Origin: Microvirga arsenatis
GTDB lineage: Bacteria > Pseudomonadota > Alphaproteobacteria > Rhizobiales > Beijerinckiaceae
Direction of reading: 5' to 3'
DNA: 64,000 nucleotides
Assembly (NCBI RefSeq): GCF_009910705.1
Contig: NZ_JAAAXJ010000001.1
Span: 186,001 to 250,000 of the forward strand
Positions 23,925 to 32,554 of this stretch are shown here, one piece after another. Numbering within the stretch: the stretch's first letter is position 1; each line of letters starts with the position of its first letter. The position numbers and the translations under genes were made by a program. A model generated the notes under the pieces. That model did not search any database, was not told where the DNA came from, and saw only the letters and a list, made by a program, of their open reading frames with translations.

Positions 23925-24314
23925 TTAAGCACGGGCCATATGCGCGTTTGCGATGGACGCCTGCAGGGGGTCCGGCCCGAACTGGTTCGGCCCTACGGTG
24001 CCGCGCTGGCAGAAGAACACGATCAGCACGATGGCGCCGACCACCGGAATGAAGCCGAGAAGCAGCCACCAGCCTGACTTGTCCGTATCGTGCAGGCGGC
24101 GCACGCCCGCAGCAATGCTTGGAACCAAGAGAGCCAGCGTGGCGATCAGGTAGAGGACCGGGATGTCGCCGAAGATTGCGGAGTCCAGAACGCTGGCGAC
24201 GATGTTCGCGAGCACCATGAACAGGAAGAAGTACCAGTACTCCGAACGCTGGGCGCGTCCCGAGAAGGCGGCGTACTTGTTGAGACAGGTTTTGACTGCT
24301 TGTGCGAAATCCAT
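23925..24314 (-). CDS. DUF805 inner-membrane protein
   Basis: A 129-residue protein of the DUF805 (YhaH-like) family with four hydrophobic segments. Typical features are the N-terminal FSGRAQRSEYWYFFLFMVL and the central RRLHDTDKSGWWLLLGFIPVV motif. Function is not established for the family. The ribosome site lies in a G-rich stretch (CTGGGGGCATTCAATG). A TGACGT inverted repeat stands 70 bp upstream. Confidence 0.88.
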   Translation of the reverse strand: MDFAQAVKTCLNKYAAFSGRAQRSEYWYFFLFMVLANIVASVLDSAIFGDIPVLYLIATLALLVPSIAAGVRRLHDTDKSGWWLLLGFIPVVGAIVLIVFFCQRGTVGPNQFGPDPLQASIANAHMARA

Positions 24315-24382
24315 TGAATGCCCCCAGCAAGGTATCGCGTGAGCAACTCATCGCTCACGAGACCGGACCGTAAGAAAAGCTA

Positions 24383-24395
24383 TGACGTAACGTCA
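24383..24395. promoter_or_regulatory. TGACGT-A-ACGTCA inverted repeat upstream of the DUF805 gene
   Basis: Perfect 6-bp arms around a single A, in the 105-bp gap between livF and the DUF805 gene on the minus strand. It is a plausible dimeric regulator site for the DUF805 gene. The regulator is not known. Confidence 0.4.
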
Positions 24396-24419
24396 AGTGC
24401 GGTTTGGCACATCCCCATA

Positions 24420-25253
24420 TCAAGCCAGCCAGCGCTTGCGCCGCTTGTAGCTCTTCACGGCGCGGAACGACTTGCGGTCGCCCTCCGACACGCCGAGGTA
24501 AAACTCCTTCACGTCCTCGTTCTCGCGCAGCATCTGCGCCGGGCCGTCCATGACGACGCGTCCGGTCTCGAGGATGTAGCCGTAGGTGGCGTATTTCAGC
24601 GCCATGTTGGTGTTCTGCTCCGCGAGGAGGAATGAGACGCCCTCCGTTGCGTTGAGCTTGCGCACGATCTCGAAGATCTCCTCCACGATCTGCGGCGCAA
24701 GGCCCATGGACGGCTCGTCCAGCAGGATCATGGAGGGGCGGGACATCATCGCCCGGCCGATGGCGCACATCTGCTGCTCGCCGCCGGAGGTGTAGCCCGC
24801 CATGGAGGTCCGCCGCTGCTTGAGGCGGGGGAAGTATTCGTAGATCGCCTCCAGGTCGCGCCGGATGGCGGCATTGCCGTCGCGCCGGGTGAAGGCGCCG
24901 GTGAGCAGGTTCTCCTCGATGGTGAGATGGCCGAAGCAGTGCCGGCCCTCCAGAACCTGAATGCAGCCGCGGCGCACGAGCTCGTTCGGGGAGAGCTTGT
25001 CGACGCGCTCGCCGTTGAACTCGATGGAGCCCTTGGTCACCTCGCCGCGCTCGGCGCGCAGCAGGTTGGAGATGGCTTTGAGGGTGGTGGTCTTGCCCGC
25101 GCCGTTGGCCCCGAGCAGCGCCACGATGCCGCCCTTCGGCACGGTGAGCGAGACGCCTTTCAGGACGAGGATCACGTGGTCGTAGACGACCTCGATGTTG
25201 TTGACCGTGAGGACGGTTTCGACGGCTGAAACAGGTTGTGCGGCGGCGGTCAT
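24420..25253 (-). CDS. livF: Liv-type ABC importer ATP-binding protein LivF
   Basis: A 277-residue ABC ATPase of the LivF subgroup. Walker A is GANGAGKTT near residue 55, the signature is SGGEQQMCAIGRAMM near 155, and Walker B is MILLDEPSMGLAPQ. The C-terminal extension (YLGVSEGDRKSFRAVKSYKR) is longer than in E. coli LivF. The ATG at MTAAAQPV has a GGAG site; further upstream the frame runs through an intergenic palindromic repeat and is not coding. It is the last gene of a six-gene minus-strand run that starts with an acyl-CoA synthetase. Confidence 0.92.
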   Translation of the reverse strand: MTAAAQPVSAVETVLTVNNIEVVYDHVILVLKGVSLTVPKGGIVALLGANGAGKTTTLKAISNLLRAERGEVTKGSIEFNGERVDKLSPNELVRRGCIQVLEGRHCFGHLTIEENLLTGAFTRRDGNAAIRRDLEAIYEYFPRLKQRRTSMAGYTSGGEQQMCAIGRAMMSRPSMILLDEPSMGLAPQIVEEIFEIVRKLNATEGVSFLLAEQNTNMALKYATYGYILETGRVVMDGPAQMLRENEDVKEFYLGVSEGDRKSFRAVKSYKRRKRWLA

Positions 25254-25261
25254 TTCAATCT

Positions 25262-25394
25262 CCAGGCCCTCTCCCCTTTGCGGGAGAGGGTGCCCTGCGA
25301 AGCAGGGTGGGAGAGGGGCTGTGCTTGTGATTAACTGCCCCTCTCCCGGCTCACTTCGTTCGCCACCCTCTCCCGCGAAGGGAGAGGGCAGGGT
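25262..25394. repeat. Intergenic palindromic repeat (CCCTCTCCC/GGGAGAGGG family)
   Basis: The 145-bp gap between the binding-protein gene and livF is almost wholly filled by nested inverted copies of CCCTCTCCC and GGGAGAGGG (near 25267, 25280, 25309, 25342, 25370 and 25381), with spacers such as GCGAAGCAGGG and CTTCGTTCGCC. This is the look of dispersed intergenic repeats common in rhizobial genomes. In the message it would fold into strong hairpins between two operon genes. Confidence 0.75.
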
Positions 25395-25398
25395 TGCA

Positions 25399-26721
25399 CT
25401 AGCTCGCCTTGTCGCAGGCTTCCGTGCGCTTGGGCCAGCCGGCGTTCTTCTCGGCATAGTCCTTCGCGGCGGCCTCGAGCTGGCCGCGGACGCGATCGGT
25501 CATCGGCTCGATGGGGTTGGAGATCTTCACCCACTTCGTGCCGTCCCATTCCTGCATGAAGGCGGCGCGGTGGCCGTTGTGGTCCGAGCAGGAGAGAACG
25601 AGCTGGTCGGTGAAGCCCTCGAGGCCGAGCGCCTTCAGGCGGGCCGGATCGAGCTTGATGTTCTCCATGCCGCGGCGCACGTCCTCGCCGGTGACCACCT
25701 TCTTGCCGGTGATCTTCTGCGCCGTGGCGATGCCCTCGGCGATCAGCAGCGAGTTGTAGATGCCGCGGTTGTAGAGAAGCTCGCCGACCTTGTCCTTCGG
25801 AGCCTTGGAGAGGCCCTTGTCGACCACATGCTTCTGGATGTCCTGAATCGCGGGGAAGTTGGCGCCCACCGCATGCCAGTTGAGCATCTTGAAGCCCTTG
25901 GCTCCGGCGCCGCCGGCGCGGGCGTCGTCCTCACCCGGCCACCAGATGGAGTAGAACTTGTCCATCGGGTAGCCCGAACGCACCGCTTCCTTCACCGCGG
26001 CGCCGTTCATGGAGCCCCAGCCCCACATGATCATGTAGTCGGGCCGGTCGCGGCGCACGCTGAGCCATTGCGAGGACTGGTTCTGCATGTCCTGGGCGGC
26101 CACGGGGTAGAGCGCCACCTCGAAGCCGATATCCTTCGCCATTTCCTGGAGCAGCGGAATCGGCTCCTTGCCGAAGGCGGCGTCCAGATGCAGGAAGCCG
26201 ATCTTCTTGCCCTTCAGCTTCTCGAGGCCGCCTTCCTTCTCGCCGATGTACTTCACGATCATCGACATGCCGTCCCAGTAGGTGGCCGGCGGGTTGAACA
26301 CCCAGGGGAAGATGTCGCCGCGGGCCGAGGCCGAGAGGCCGTAGGCCATGGAGAGGATCGGGATCTTGTCCACGGAGGCGCGCGGGATGAGCGGCAGGGT
26401 GATGCCCGTGGACCACGGGTTCACGATGACCGGGTTCTTGCCCTTCACGGACTCATAGCATTCGACGCCCTTCTTGGTGTCGTAGCCGGTCTCGCACTCC
26501 TCGAGCACGAGCTTCACGCCGCCGATGCCGCCGTCGCGCTCGTTCAGCATGCGAAGATAGTCGTGCATGCCGTCGGCGATGGGCGTTCCGGATCCGGCGA
26601 AGGGGCCGGTGCGGTAGGTGAAGAGGGGAACGTAGACCGAGTCCTGCGCGAGGGCAGGCAGGGCAGTGCCGGCGAGCAGGGTCGCCACGGCTAGTCCTAG
26701 ACCAAACTTGCGAAACGACAT
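25399..26721 (-). CDS. Liv-type ABC importer periplasmic binding protein
   Basis: A 440-residue type 1 periplasmic binding protein (Peripla_BP_6 class) with a signal peptide (GLGLAVATLLAGTALPALAQ). Notable stretches are FTYRTGPFAGSGTPIADGM, ECETGYDTKKGVECYE, NPWSTGITLPLIPRA and GWGSMNGAAVKEAVRSGYP. It has paired Cys in the N-terminal lobe (ECETG ... VECYE), as in Liv-family receptors. It lies between livM and livF. A ribosome site GGGAGGAAA precedes the ATG. The ligand need not be an amino acid, given the CoA ligase at the head of the operon. Confidence 0.9.
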   Translation of the reverse strand: MSFRKFGLGLAVATLLAGTALPALAQDSVYVPLFTYRTGPFAGSGTPIADGMHDYLRMLNERDGGIGGVKLVLEECETGYDTKKGVECYESVKGKNPVIVNPWSTGITLPLIPRASVDKIPILSMAYGLSASARGDIFPWVFNPPATYWDGMSMIVKYIGEKEGGLEKLKGKKIGFLHLDAAFGKEPIPLLQEMAKDIGFEVALYPVAAQDMQNQSSQWLSVRRDRPDYMIMWGWGSMNGAAVKEAVRSGYPMDKFYSIWWPGEDDARAGGAGAKGFKMLNWHAVGANFPAIQDIQKHVVDKGLSKAPKDKVGELLYNRGIYNSLLIAEGIATAQKITGKKVVTGEDVRRGMENIKLDPARLKALGLEGFTDQLVLSCSDHNGHRAAFMQEWDGTKWVKISNPIEPMTDRVRGQLEAAAKDYAEKNAGWPKRTEACDKAS

Positions 26722-26791
26722 GTTTCGTTTCCTCCCGTTGCATCGGCCGGAGGGCCGAATTCTTGTTCCGTCGTCTCCTTCGATCCGCCGT

Positions 26792-27877
26792 TCAGTAGGG
26801 GAACGGCCAGACCAGGAGCTTCTGCTTGCCGATCTGCCAGAGCCGCGCGAGGCCGTGCGGTTCGACGATCAGGAAAAAGATGATGAGCGCACCCACGATC
26901 ATGAAGCGCAGGTGCTCGATCACGTCGGCGCCCACCGAGATGCCGAAGGGCGACAGGATCGCCGGCAGCACGATGCCCAGCACGATGGGCAGGATGAAGA
27001 TGAGCGCTGCGCCGAAGAACGAGCCGATGAGGCTGCCCAGTCCGCCGATGATCACCATGAAGAGGATGAAGAAGGACTGGTTGATGTTGAAGACGTCGTA
27101 TTCCGCGCCGCCATACCAGAGAAAGACGAGGAGCGCGCCGGCGACGCCGCAGTAATAGGACGAGACGGCAAAGGCCAGGAGCTTCGTCTGCAGGGGGCGG
27201 ATGCCCATGAGCTCAGCCGCCAGATCCATGTCGCGGATGGCGATCCACATGCGCCCGATGCGGCCGTGGACGAGATTCGAGGCGAGCCAGGTGAGCAGGA
27301 TCACGATGGTGAGCACCACGAGGTAGCGCGTCTGGGGAGTGGCGGTCGCGCCGACGATCGGGATGCCGAACAGGGTGCGCAGCGGCGCATCGAGCGCGCC
27401 CGAGACGTTGTAGTTCACCAGCCACGGGATCCGGATGAAGCACCATTGCAGGAAGAACTGCGCCGCGAGAGTCGCGACGGCCAGATAGAAGCCCTTGATG
27501 CGCAGGGAAGGCAGGCCGAACAGGGCGCCGATGGCGGCAGAGAAGAAGCCGGAGACGAAGATCCAGACGATGACGTTCACCTCCGGAAAGGCGGTCATCA
27601 GCTTGTAGCAGGCATAGGCGCCCACGCCCATGAAGGCACCGGTGCCCAGCGACAGCAGGCCCGTATAGCCCGTGAGGATGTTGAGCCCGATGGAGGCGAG
27701 GGAGAACACCAGGAAGGGGATCATCACCGCCTGAAGCAGGAAGCTGTTGCCGATGAAGGCAAGAGCATAGGCGGCGAGGATGATGAGCCCGATCCCGATC
27801 CGGTCCTGGCGCAGGGGAAAGATCGCGCTGTCGGCGACGTAGCTGGTCTTGAACTGGCCGGCCTCGCGGTAGAGCAC
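26792..27877 (-). CDS. livM: Liv-type ABC importer permease LivM
   Basis: A 361-residue permease with about ten hydrophobic segments. Family marks are the LNILTGYTGLLSLGTGAFMGVGAYA region, PSLRIKGFYLAVATLAAQF, the cytoplasmic loop GRMWIAIRDMDLAAELMGI, and IGGLGSLIGSFFGAAL. GTG at 27877 is preferred because AAGGGG lies 7 bases upstream; a TTG six bases earlier is too close to it. It pairs with LivH. Confidence 0.92.
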   Translation of the reverse strand: MLYREAGQFKTSYVADSAIFPLRQDRIGIGLIILAAYALAFIGNSFLLQAVMIPFLVFSLASIGLNILTGYTGLLSLGTGAFMGVGAYACYKLMTAFPEVNVIVWIFVSGFFSAAIGALFGLPSLRIKGFYLAVATLAAQFFLQWCFIRIPWLVNYNVSGALDAPLRTLFGIPIVGATATPQTRYLVVLTIVILLTWLASNLVHGRIGRMWIAIRDMDLAAELMGIRPLQTKLLAFAVSSYYCGVAGALLVFLWYGGAEYDVFNINQSFFILFMVIIGGLGSLIGSFFGAALIFILPIVLGIVLPAILSPFGISVGADVIEHLRFMIVGALIIFFLIVEPHGLARLWQIGKQKLLVWPFPY

Positions 27878-27890
27878 TGGCAAACCCCTT

Positions 27891-28847
27891 TTAAATGCGT
27901 TCGATGATCTTTTCGCCGAACAGGCCCTGCGGCCTGTAGAGCAGGAAGATGAGGGCGATCACGTAGGCGAGCCATGTCTCGACCCCGCCGCCCACCAGCG
28001 GCCCCCAGTAGAACTCCCCGATCTTCTCGCCGACCCCGATGATGAGCCCGCCGATGATGGCGCCGGGAATGGAGGTGAAGCCGCCGAGGATGAGCACGGG
28101 CAGGGCCTTCAGGGCGATGATCTGGAGCGAGAAGGAGACGCCGGAGCGCGCGCCCCACATGATGCCGGCCACCAGCGCCACGATGCCGGCGGCAAACCAG
28201 ACGATCACCCAGATCTGGTTGAGGGAGATGCCGACCGATAGCGCCGCCTTGTGGCTGTCGGCGACCGCGCGCAGGGCCCGGCCGATGCGGGTCTTGGAGA
28301 AGAACACCGCCAAGAGGCCGATCATGATCGAGGCGATGACCGCCGCGGCGATGTCGAGGTGCTGGAGGCGCACCCTTCCACCCAGCATGTCCAGTTCAGT
28401 CGTTCCCTGCGGCAGGAACAGCGCGTCGGTGATCATCTCCTTCGGATTGCCGCCGAAGATGAGTTCGCCGAAGCCGATGAGGAAGTAGGTGAGCCCGAAA
28501 GTCGCCATGAAGAGGATGATGTCGGGCTGGTTGACCAGCGGTCGCAGCACGATCCGCTCCACCAGCACGGCCAGCACGAGCATCGTCACGGCCGCAAGGA
28601 TCAGGGCCAGGAAGGCCGGCACGCCCTTCTCGTAGAGACCCACCAGGGTCAGGGCCGCAAACACGACCATGATGCCTTGGGCGAAGTTGAACACGCCGGA
28701 GGCCTTGAAGATGAGCACGAAGCCCAGCGCGATGAGCGCATAGAGCACGCCGGAGACGAGCCCCTCCCAGAGGGTCTGGATCAGGAGATCCGGCGCCTCA
28801 CCCATGAAGACGAACGGCTCGATGAGAATCTTATAGAGAATGTCCAT
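27891..28847 (-). CDS. livH: Liv-type ABC importer permease LivH
   Basis: A 318-residue permease with eight or nine hydrophobic segments. LivH hallmarks are LVSGVLYALIALGFVLIFKA, GVFNFAQGIMVVFAAL, the cytoplasmic loop GRALRAVADSHKAALSVGI, and GGFTSIPGAIIGGLIIGVGE. The gene follows livG by 9 bases and precedes livM by 13. The N-terminus (MDILYKILIEPFVFMGEAPD) is longer than in E. coli LivH. Confidence 0.93.
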   Translation of the reverse strand: MDILYKILIEPFVFMGEAPDLLIQTLWEGLVSGVLYALIALGFVLIFKASGVFNFAQGIMVVFAALTLVGLYEKGVPAFLALILAAVTMLVLAVLVERIVLRPLVNQPDIILFMATFGLTYFLIGFGELIFGGNPKEMITDALFLPQGTTELDMLGGRVRLQHLDIAAAVIASIMIGLLAVFFSKTRIGRALRAVADSHKAALSVGISLNQIWVIVWFAAGIVALVAGIMWGARSGVSFSLQIIALKALPVLILGGFTSIPGAIIGGLIIGVGEKIGEFYWGPLVGGGVETWLAYVIALIFLLYRPQGLFGEKIIERI

Positions 28848-28856
28848 CGCCCGCCC

Positions 28857-29657
28857 TCAATGCGCCACGCCGAGATAGGCATCGATCACCCGCTGGTCGC
28901 CCTTGACCTCGGCGGGCGTGCCGTCGGCGATCTTGCGCCCGTATTCCAGCACCACGACCCGGTCGGAGAGATCCATCACCACGCCCATGTCGTGCTCGAT
29001 GAGGGCGATGGTGGTGCCGTATTGCTGGTTCACTTCGAGGATGAAGCGGGACATGTCCTCCTTCTCTTCCAGGTTCATGCCGGCCATGGGCTCGTCGAGG
29101 AGCAGCAGCTCCGGCTCCATGGCGAGCGCCCGCCCGAGTTCGACCCGCTTCTGCAGCCCGTAGGGCAGGCGTCCTACCGGGGTTTTCCGGATGTGCTGGA
29201 TCTCGAGGAAGTCGATGATCTCCTCCACGACGCGGCGGTGCTCGACCTCCTCCCTCATGGCCGGACCGTGCCGGAAGAGCTGCCAGAAGAAGTTGGAGTT
29301 CATCTTGATGGAACGCCCGGCCATGATGTTGTCGAGCGTCGACATGCTCTTGAACAGGGCCACGTTCTGGAAGGTGCGGGCGATGCCGCCGCGCGCCGCC
29401 TCGTAGGGGCGCATCTTCGGGCGCTTCACGCCCTTGAAGGTGATGCGCCCCTCGGTCGGGTAGTAGAAGCCGTTGATGCAGTTGAGCATCGAGGTCTTGC
29501 CCGCGCCGTTGGGGCCGATGATCGCGCGGATCTCGCTCTTGCGGATGTCGAAGGACACATCGGTGAGCGCCTTCACGCCGCCGAAGCTTAGCGACACGTT
29601 CTCGACCGCGAGCAGCACGTCGCCCTTGGCGAAGACGGGATTGTCGGGCGCTCTCAT
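28857..29657 (-). CDS. livG: Liv-type ABC importer ATP-binding protein LivG
   Basis: A 266-residue ABC ATPase of the LivG subgroup: Walker A GPNGAGKTS near residue 46, FKSMSTLDNIMAGRSIKMNS in the helical domain, LPYGLQKRVELGRALA as signature and LLLLDEPMAGMNLEE as Walker B, ending in GDQRVIDAYLGVAH. The Walker A ends in Ser-Met rather than Thr-Thr, and the signature LPYGLQKR replaces LSGGQQ; both variants are common in this transporter class. The ATG overlaps the stop of the acyl-CoA synthetase gene in ATGA. Confidence 0.93.
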   Translation of the reverse strand: MRAPDNPVFAKGDVLLAVENVSLSFGGVKALTDVSFDIRKSEIRAIIGPNGAGKTSMLNCINGFYYPTEGRITFKGVKRPKMRPYEAARGGIARTFQNVALFKSMSTLDNIMAGRSIKMNSNFFWQLFRHGPAMREEVEHRRVVEEIIDFLEIQHIRKTPVGRLPYGLQKRVELGRALAMEPELLLLDEPMAGMNLEEKEDMSRFILEVNQQYGTTIALIEHDMGVVMDLSDRVVVLEYGRKIADGTPAEVKGDQRVIDAYLGVAH

Positions 29658-31657
29658 TCTGCAGCCTCCGGTAGGGGCGTCGTGTGTTCGGCCGGATACA
29701 GCTTCATGTCCCTGATCTTGACCCGTGCGGAGATGACGCCCTTGCGGCCGTCCTCGAACGTCACCTCGGTCGAGATGTCGGCCTCGGTCGAGCCGTCGTA
29801 GAGCGCATGGATGAGGGGAGCGTAGCGGTCGGCGATGAAGCCGCGGCGAACCTTCTGGGTACGCGTCAGTTCGCCGTCGTCGGCGTCGAGTTCCTTGTGC
29901 AGGATGAGGAAGCGCTTGATCTGGGCGCCGCCCATGCGCGGCTCGGCGGCGAGCGAGCGGTTCACCTCGTCCACATGCTTCTCGATCATGTCGTAGACCA
30001 GGCGGTGACCTGCGAGCTCCTGGTAGGAGGCATAGGTGACGCCGTTGCGCTCGGCCCAGTTGCTCACCGCCACGAGATCGATGTTGATGAAGGCCGCCAC
30101 GTAATCCCGGCCGTCGCCGAAGCAGACCGCCTCCTTGATGTTGGGATAGAACTTCAGCTTGTTCTCGACATATTTCGGCGGGAAGAGCGAACCGTCCCGC
30201 ATCTTGCCCACGTCCTTGGCGCGGTCGATGATCTTGAGATGGCCGTTCTGGTCGAAGAAGCCGGCATCGCCCGAATGCACGAATCCGTCGGGCGTCTTCG
30301 TCTCCGCCGTCTTCTCCTCGTCCTTGTAGTAACCCACGAACACGCCCGGCGAGCGGTAGAGCACCTCGCCGTTGTCGGCGATGCGGATCTCCACCTGCGG
30401 GGCCGGGCGGCCCACCGTGTCGGCGCGGATCTCTCCGTCCGGCTGCATGGTGATGTAGACGGATGCCTCGGTCTGGCCGTAGAGCTGCTTCAGGTTCACG
30501 CCGATGGAGCGGTAGAAGCGGAAGATCTCCGGCCCGATGGCCTCGCCGGCCGTGTAGCCCACCTTCACCCGCGTCATGCCGAAGCGGTTGCGCAAGGGGG
30601 CATAGACGAGTACGTCGCCGAGCTTCCAGAGGAAGCGGTCCCACAGGCCGACGCCGGGCTCCCGGTTCAAGATCCTCTCGCCCACCTTGTTGGCGTGGTC
30701 GATGAAGAAGTGGAACATGCGCCGCTTGAGCGCGCTGGCATCCTCGATGCGCACCATGGTGAGCGTGAGCATGCTCTCGAAGATGCGCGGCGGGGCGAAG
30801 ACGTAAGTGGCGCCGATCTCGCGCCGGTCGTCTGCCACCGTCTCCGGGCTCTCGGGACAGTTCACGCACAGGCCCGCCAGGAACGCCTGCGCATAGGAGA
30901 AGATGTGGTCGCCGACCCATGCGATCGGCAGATAGGCCATGATCTCGTCGGTCTCGTCCAGCTTGTCGAATTCGCAGCCGATCCGGGCGGCGGCAATCAC
31001 CGCGTCGGAGGTGAGCATCACCCCCTTGGGGCGGCCCGTCGTGCCGGAGGTGTAGAGGATGATGGCGAGGTCCGAGCCCTTGCCCTCCTGCAGGACGCGC
31101 TCGATCCCCTCCGCCTCCTTCGGATCGGCCAGGCGCGCACGTCCCTCCTCGACGACGGATGCGATGGAATGCAGGCGGCTGTGGTCGTAGTCCCGCAGGC
31201 CCTTCTGCTCGTCGTAGAGCACGTGCTGAAGCTGCGGCAACTGGTCCGACACGGAGAGAATCTTGTCGACCTGCTCCTGGTCCTGCACGGCCGCATGGGT
31301 CACTTCGGCGTGGCTGAGCACATAGGCCATCTCCTCCGCGACCGAATCCGCATAGACCGGGATCGGGATCGCCCCGAGCCACTGGGCGGCGGCGATGGTC
31401 CAGTAGAGATAGGGACGGTTATAGCCGATGATGGCGATCTTGCCGCCGCGCTTCAGGCCGAGCGCCTGCAAGCCGCTGGCATAGGCCCGCACGATCTCGT
31501 GTACCTCGCCCCAGGTCCATGATTGCCATATCCCGAGGTCCTTGTGCCTGAACGCGGTGCGGTTCGGGCGTATGCCCGCGTTGCGCACAAGCAGTTTCGG
31601 GAATGTGTCTGCGCGCGCATCTGCTGCCGTCGTCAAAGACGTCAACCTCCCTGGCAT
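29654..31657 (-). CDS. AMP-forming acyl-CoA synthetase heading the Liv operon
   Basis: A 667-residue ANL-superfamily ligase resembling FadD15-type long-chain acyl-CoA synthetases. Motifs: YTSGTTGRPKGVMLTSD (A3) near residue 205, YAPLRNRFGMTRVKVGYTAG (A4/A5 region), QLYGQTEASVYITMQ (A5) near 405, HSGDAGFFDQNGHLKIIDRA (A7-A8), and a late DGELTRTQKVRRGFI (A10 Lys region). The ATG lacks a ribosome site; GGGAGG lies just inside and could serve a TTG at 31636, removing seven residues. It is first in an operon with livGHM, binding protein and livF, coupled to livG by a 4-base overlap, which suggests that the imported ligand is a carboxylic acid activated on entry. Confidence 0.9.
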   Translation of the reverse strand: MPGRLTSLTTAADARADTFPKLLVRNAGIRPNRTAFRHKDLGIWQSWTWGEVHEIVRAYASGLQALGLKRGGKIAIIGYNRPYLYWTIAAAQWLGAIPIPVYADSVAEEMAYVLSHAEVTHAAVQDQEQVDKILSVSDQLPQLQHVLYDEQKGLRDYDHSRLHSIASVVEEGRARLADPKEAEGIERVLQEGKGSDLAIILYTSGTTGRPKGVMLTSDAVIAAARIGCEFDKLDETDEIMAYLPIAWVGDHIFSYAQAFLAGLCVNCPESPETVADDRREIGATYVFAPPRIFESMLTLTMVRIEDASALKRRMFHFFIDHANKVGERILNREPGVGLWDRFLWKLGDVLVYAPLRNRFGMTRVKVGYTAGEAIGPEIFRFYRSIGVNLKQLYGQTEASVYITMQPDGEIRADTVGRPAPQVEIRIADNGEVLYRSPGVFVGYYKDEEKTAETKTPDGFVHSGDAGFFDQNGHLKIIDRAKDVGKMRDGSLFPPKYVENKLKFYPNIKEAVCFGDGRDYVAAFINIDLVAVSNWAERNGVTYASYQELAGHRLVYDMIEKHVDEVNRSLAAEPRMGGAQIKRFLILHKELDADDGELTRTQKVRRGFIADRYAPLIHALYDGSTEADISTEVTFEDGRKGVISARVKIRDMKLYPAEHTTPLPEAAE

Positions 31658-31872
31658 CCGCGCAATGATATCGCGCGGGATGGTTCCGTTCCCTCTCGCG
31701 CAGGGTTGAACCCTTGCGCCTGACCGGTCGGCGCCGGCCGTGCCCGTTACGGGCTTGGTTGGGAGGCATTCTGTCGTGCCGGGGCAGGGACGGCAAGGTG
31801 CCAGCCACCGCTACCATGGGATAATGCCGGGCTGTTGCGGGAGCCTGCTTGTTCCGGCTCCGCCTGCAGCGC

Positions 31873-32076
31873 TCACGGCACGGCTGTCATGGCGGCGGGC
31901 TCGATCTCGTCGGCTCGCACCAGGCGCTCGATGCCGACCGTGTTCTTGATGCGGTAGACCGGCGTTTCGCCGGGATGGGAGACGAGGCAGACGATGCAGT
32001 AGGTGCGGCGGTCCGAGGCGCCCGAGGCGGGCCTCGTGACCCGAACGAGCTGGCCGATGTGAAATGCCTCTTTCAT
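31873..32076 (-). CDS. Small conserved-looking hypothetical protein
   Basis: A 67-residue protein, MKEAFHIGQLVRVTRPASGA at the start and VYRIKNTVGIERLVRADEIE near the end. The second ATG is chosen because GGAG lies 6 bases upstream; an upstream ATG sits directly on AGGAA. The SH3-like beta pattern (GQLVRV ... YCIVCLVS ... VYRIKN ... ERLVRADEIE) suggests a small barrel. Two Cys (residues 27 and 30 of the chosen frame) stand close together. Function unknown. About 215 bases before the acyl-CoA synthetase gene on the same strand hold nothing I can identify. Confidence 0.6.
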   Translation of the reverse strand: MKEAFHIGQLVRVTRPASGASDRRTYCIVCLVSHPGETPVYRIKNTVGIERLVRADEIEPAAMTAVP

Positions 32077-32288
32077 CGACGTCTCCATTTCCTGAGGCCC
32101 GCTGCCGGAGCTTGGAAGATCGGGTAGGCCGGGTCTCGCTTTCTCGAGCCTCCCGTCAAGCTTCGGCGCCGTTCATGTGCCTTCTCGGGCTTCGGCCGGG
32201 ATCAAGAACGATGGCTGGGGCGAAACGATGGCGGAGCGTCCTTTCCGGTCATCCAGGGGCATGATGTCGTGCCGCTCCCGATGCGCGA

Positions 32289-32318
32289 AAAGGACCCCGG
32301 GCGCCATCGCGCCCGGGG
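32289..32318 (-). terminator. Terminator after the small lipoprotein gene
   Basis: Perfect 10-bp stem (CCCCGGGCGC/GCGCCCGGGG, loop of 4) followed on the minus strand by TCCTTTTCG. It lies 27 bases after the stop of the 53-residue lipoprotein. Confidence 0.7.
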
Positions 32319-32344
32319 CTCTCTGCACGGGAGGGGAATGGCGG

Positions 32345-32506
32345 CTACTGAGCCGGCGGGGCCGGGTTGGCGCGCGGATTGGCGGGGGCCGAGTTGTTGG
32401 CGGGCTGGTTCGCGTTGTCCGTGCTGCCGGTCTGGTCCGGTCCGTCCTCGCCGCAGGCGGCGAGGGCGAGCAGGGCGGCCAAGGGCAGGATCAGCTTCAA
32501 GCTCAT
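32345..32506 (-). CDS. 53-residue lipoprotein
   Basis: A very short lipoprotein gene. The protein begins MSLKLILPLAALLALAAC, with the lipobox LAAC giving Cys18 as the first mature residue. The 35-residue mature part is rich in Asn, Pro, Ala and acidic residues near the N-terminus (CGEDGPDQTGSTDN) with no predicted fold. A GAGGAG ribosome site stands 7 bases before the ATG, and a terminator follows, so it looks like a complete single-gene unit. It may be an envelope spacer or stress lipoprotein; the function is unknown. Confidence 0.75.
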   Translation of the reverse strand: MSLKLILPLAALLALAACGEDGPDQTGSTDNANQPANNSAPANPRANPAPPAQ

Positions 32507-32554
32507 GTTGGTCTCCTCTCATGGACCTGTTCAACTCCAGCCCGCCCGGGAGGT

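Noticed and set aside
28857-31382. 841-codon frame that would fuse antisense-like sequence to LivG
   Set aside because: Only the LivG part is real; its ATG at 29657 overlaps the acyl-CoA synthetase stop. The upstream part is an out-of-frame reading of the synthetase gene.
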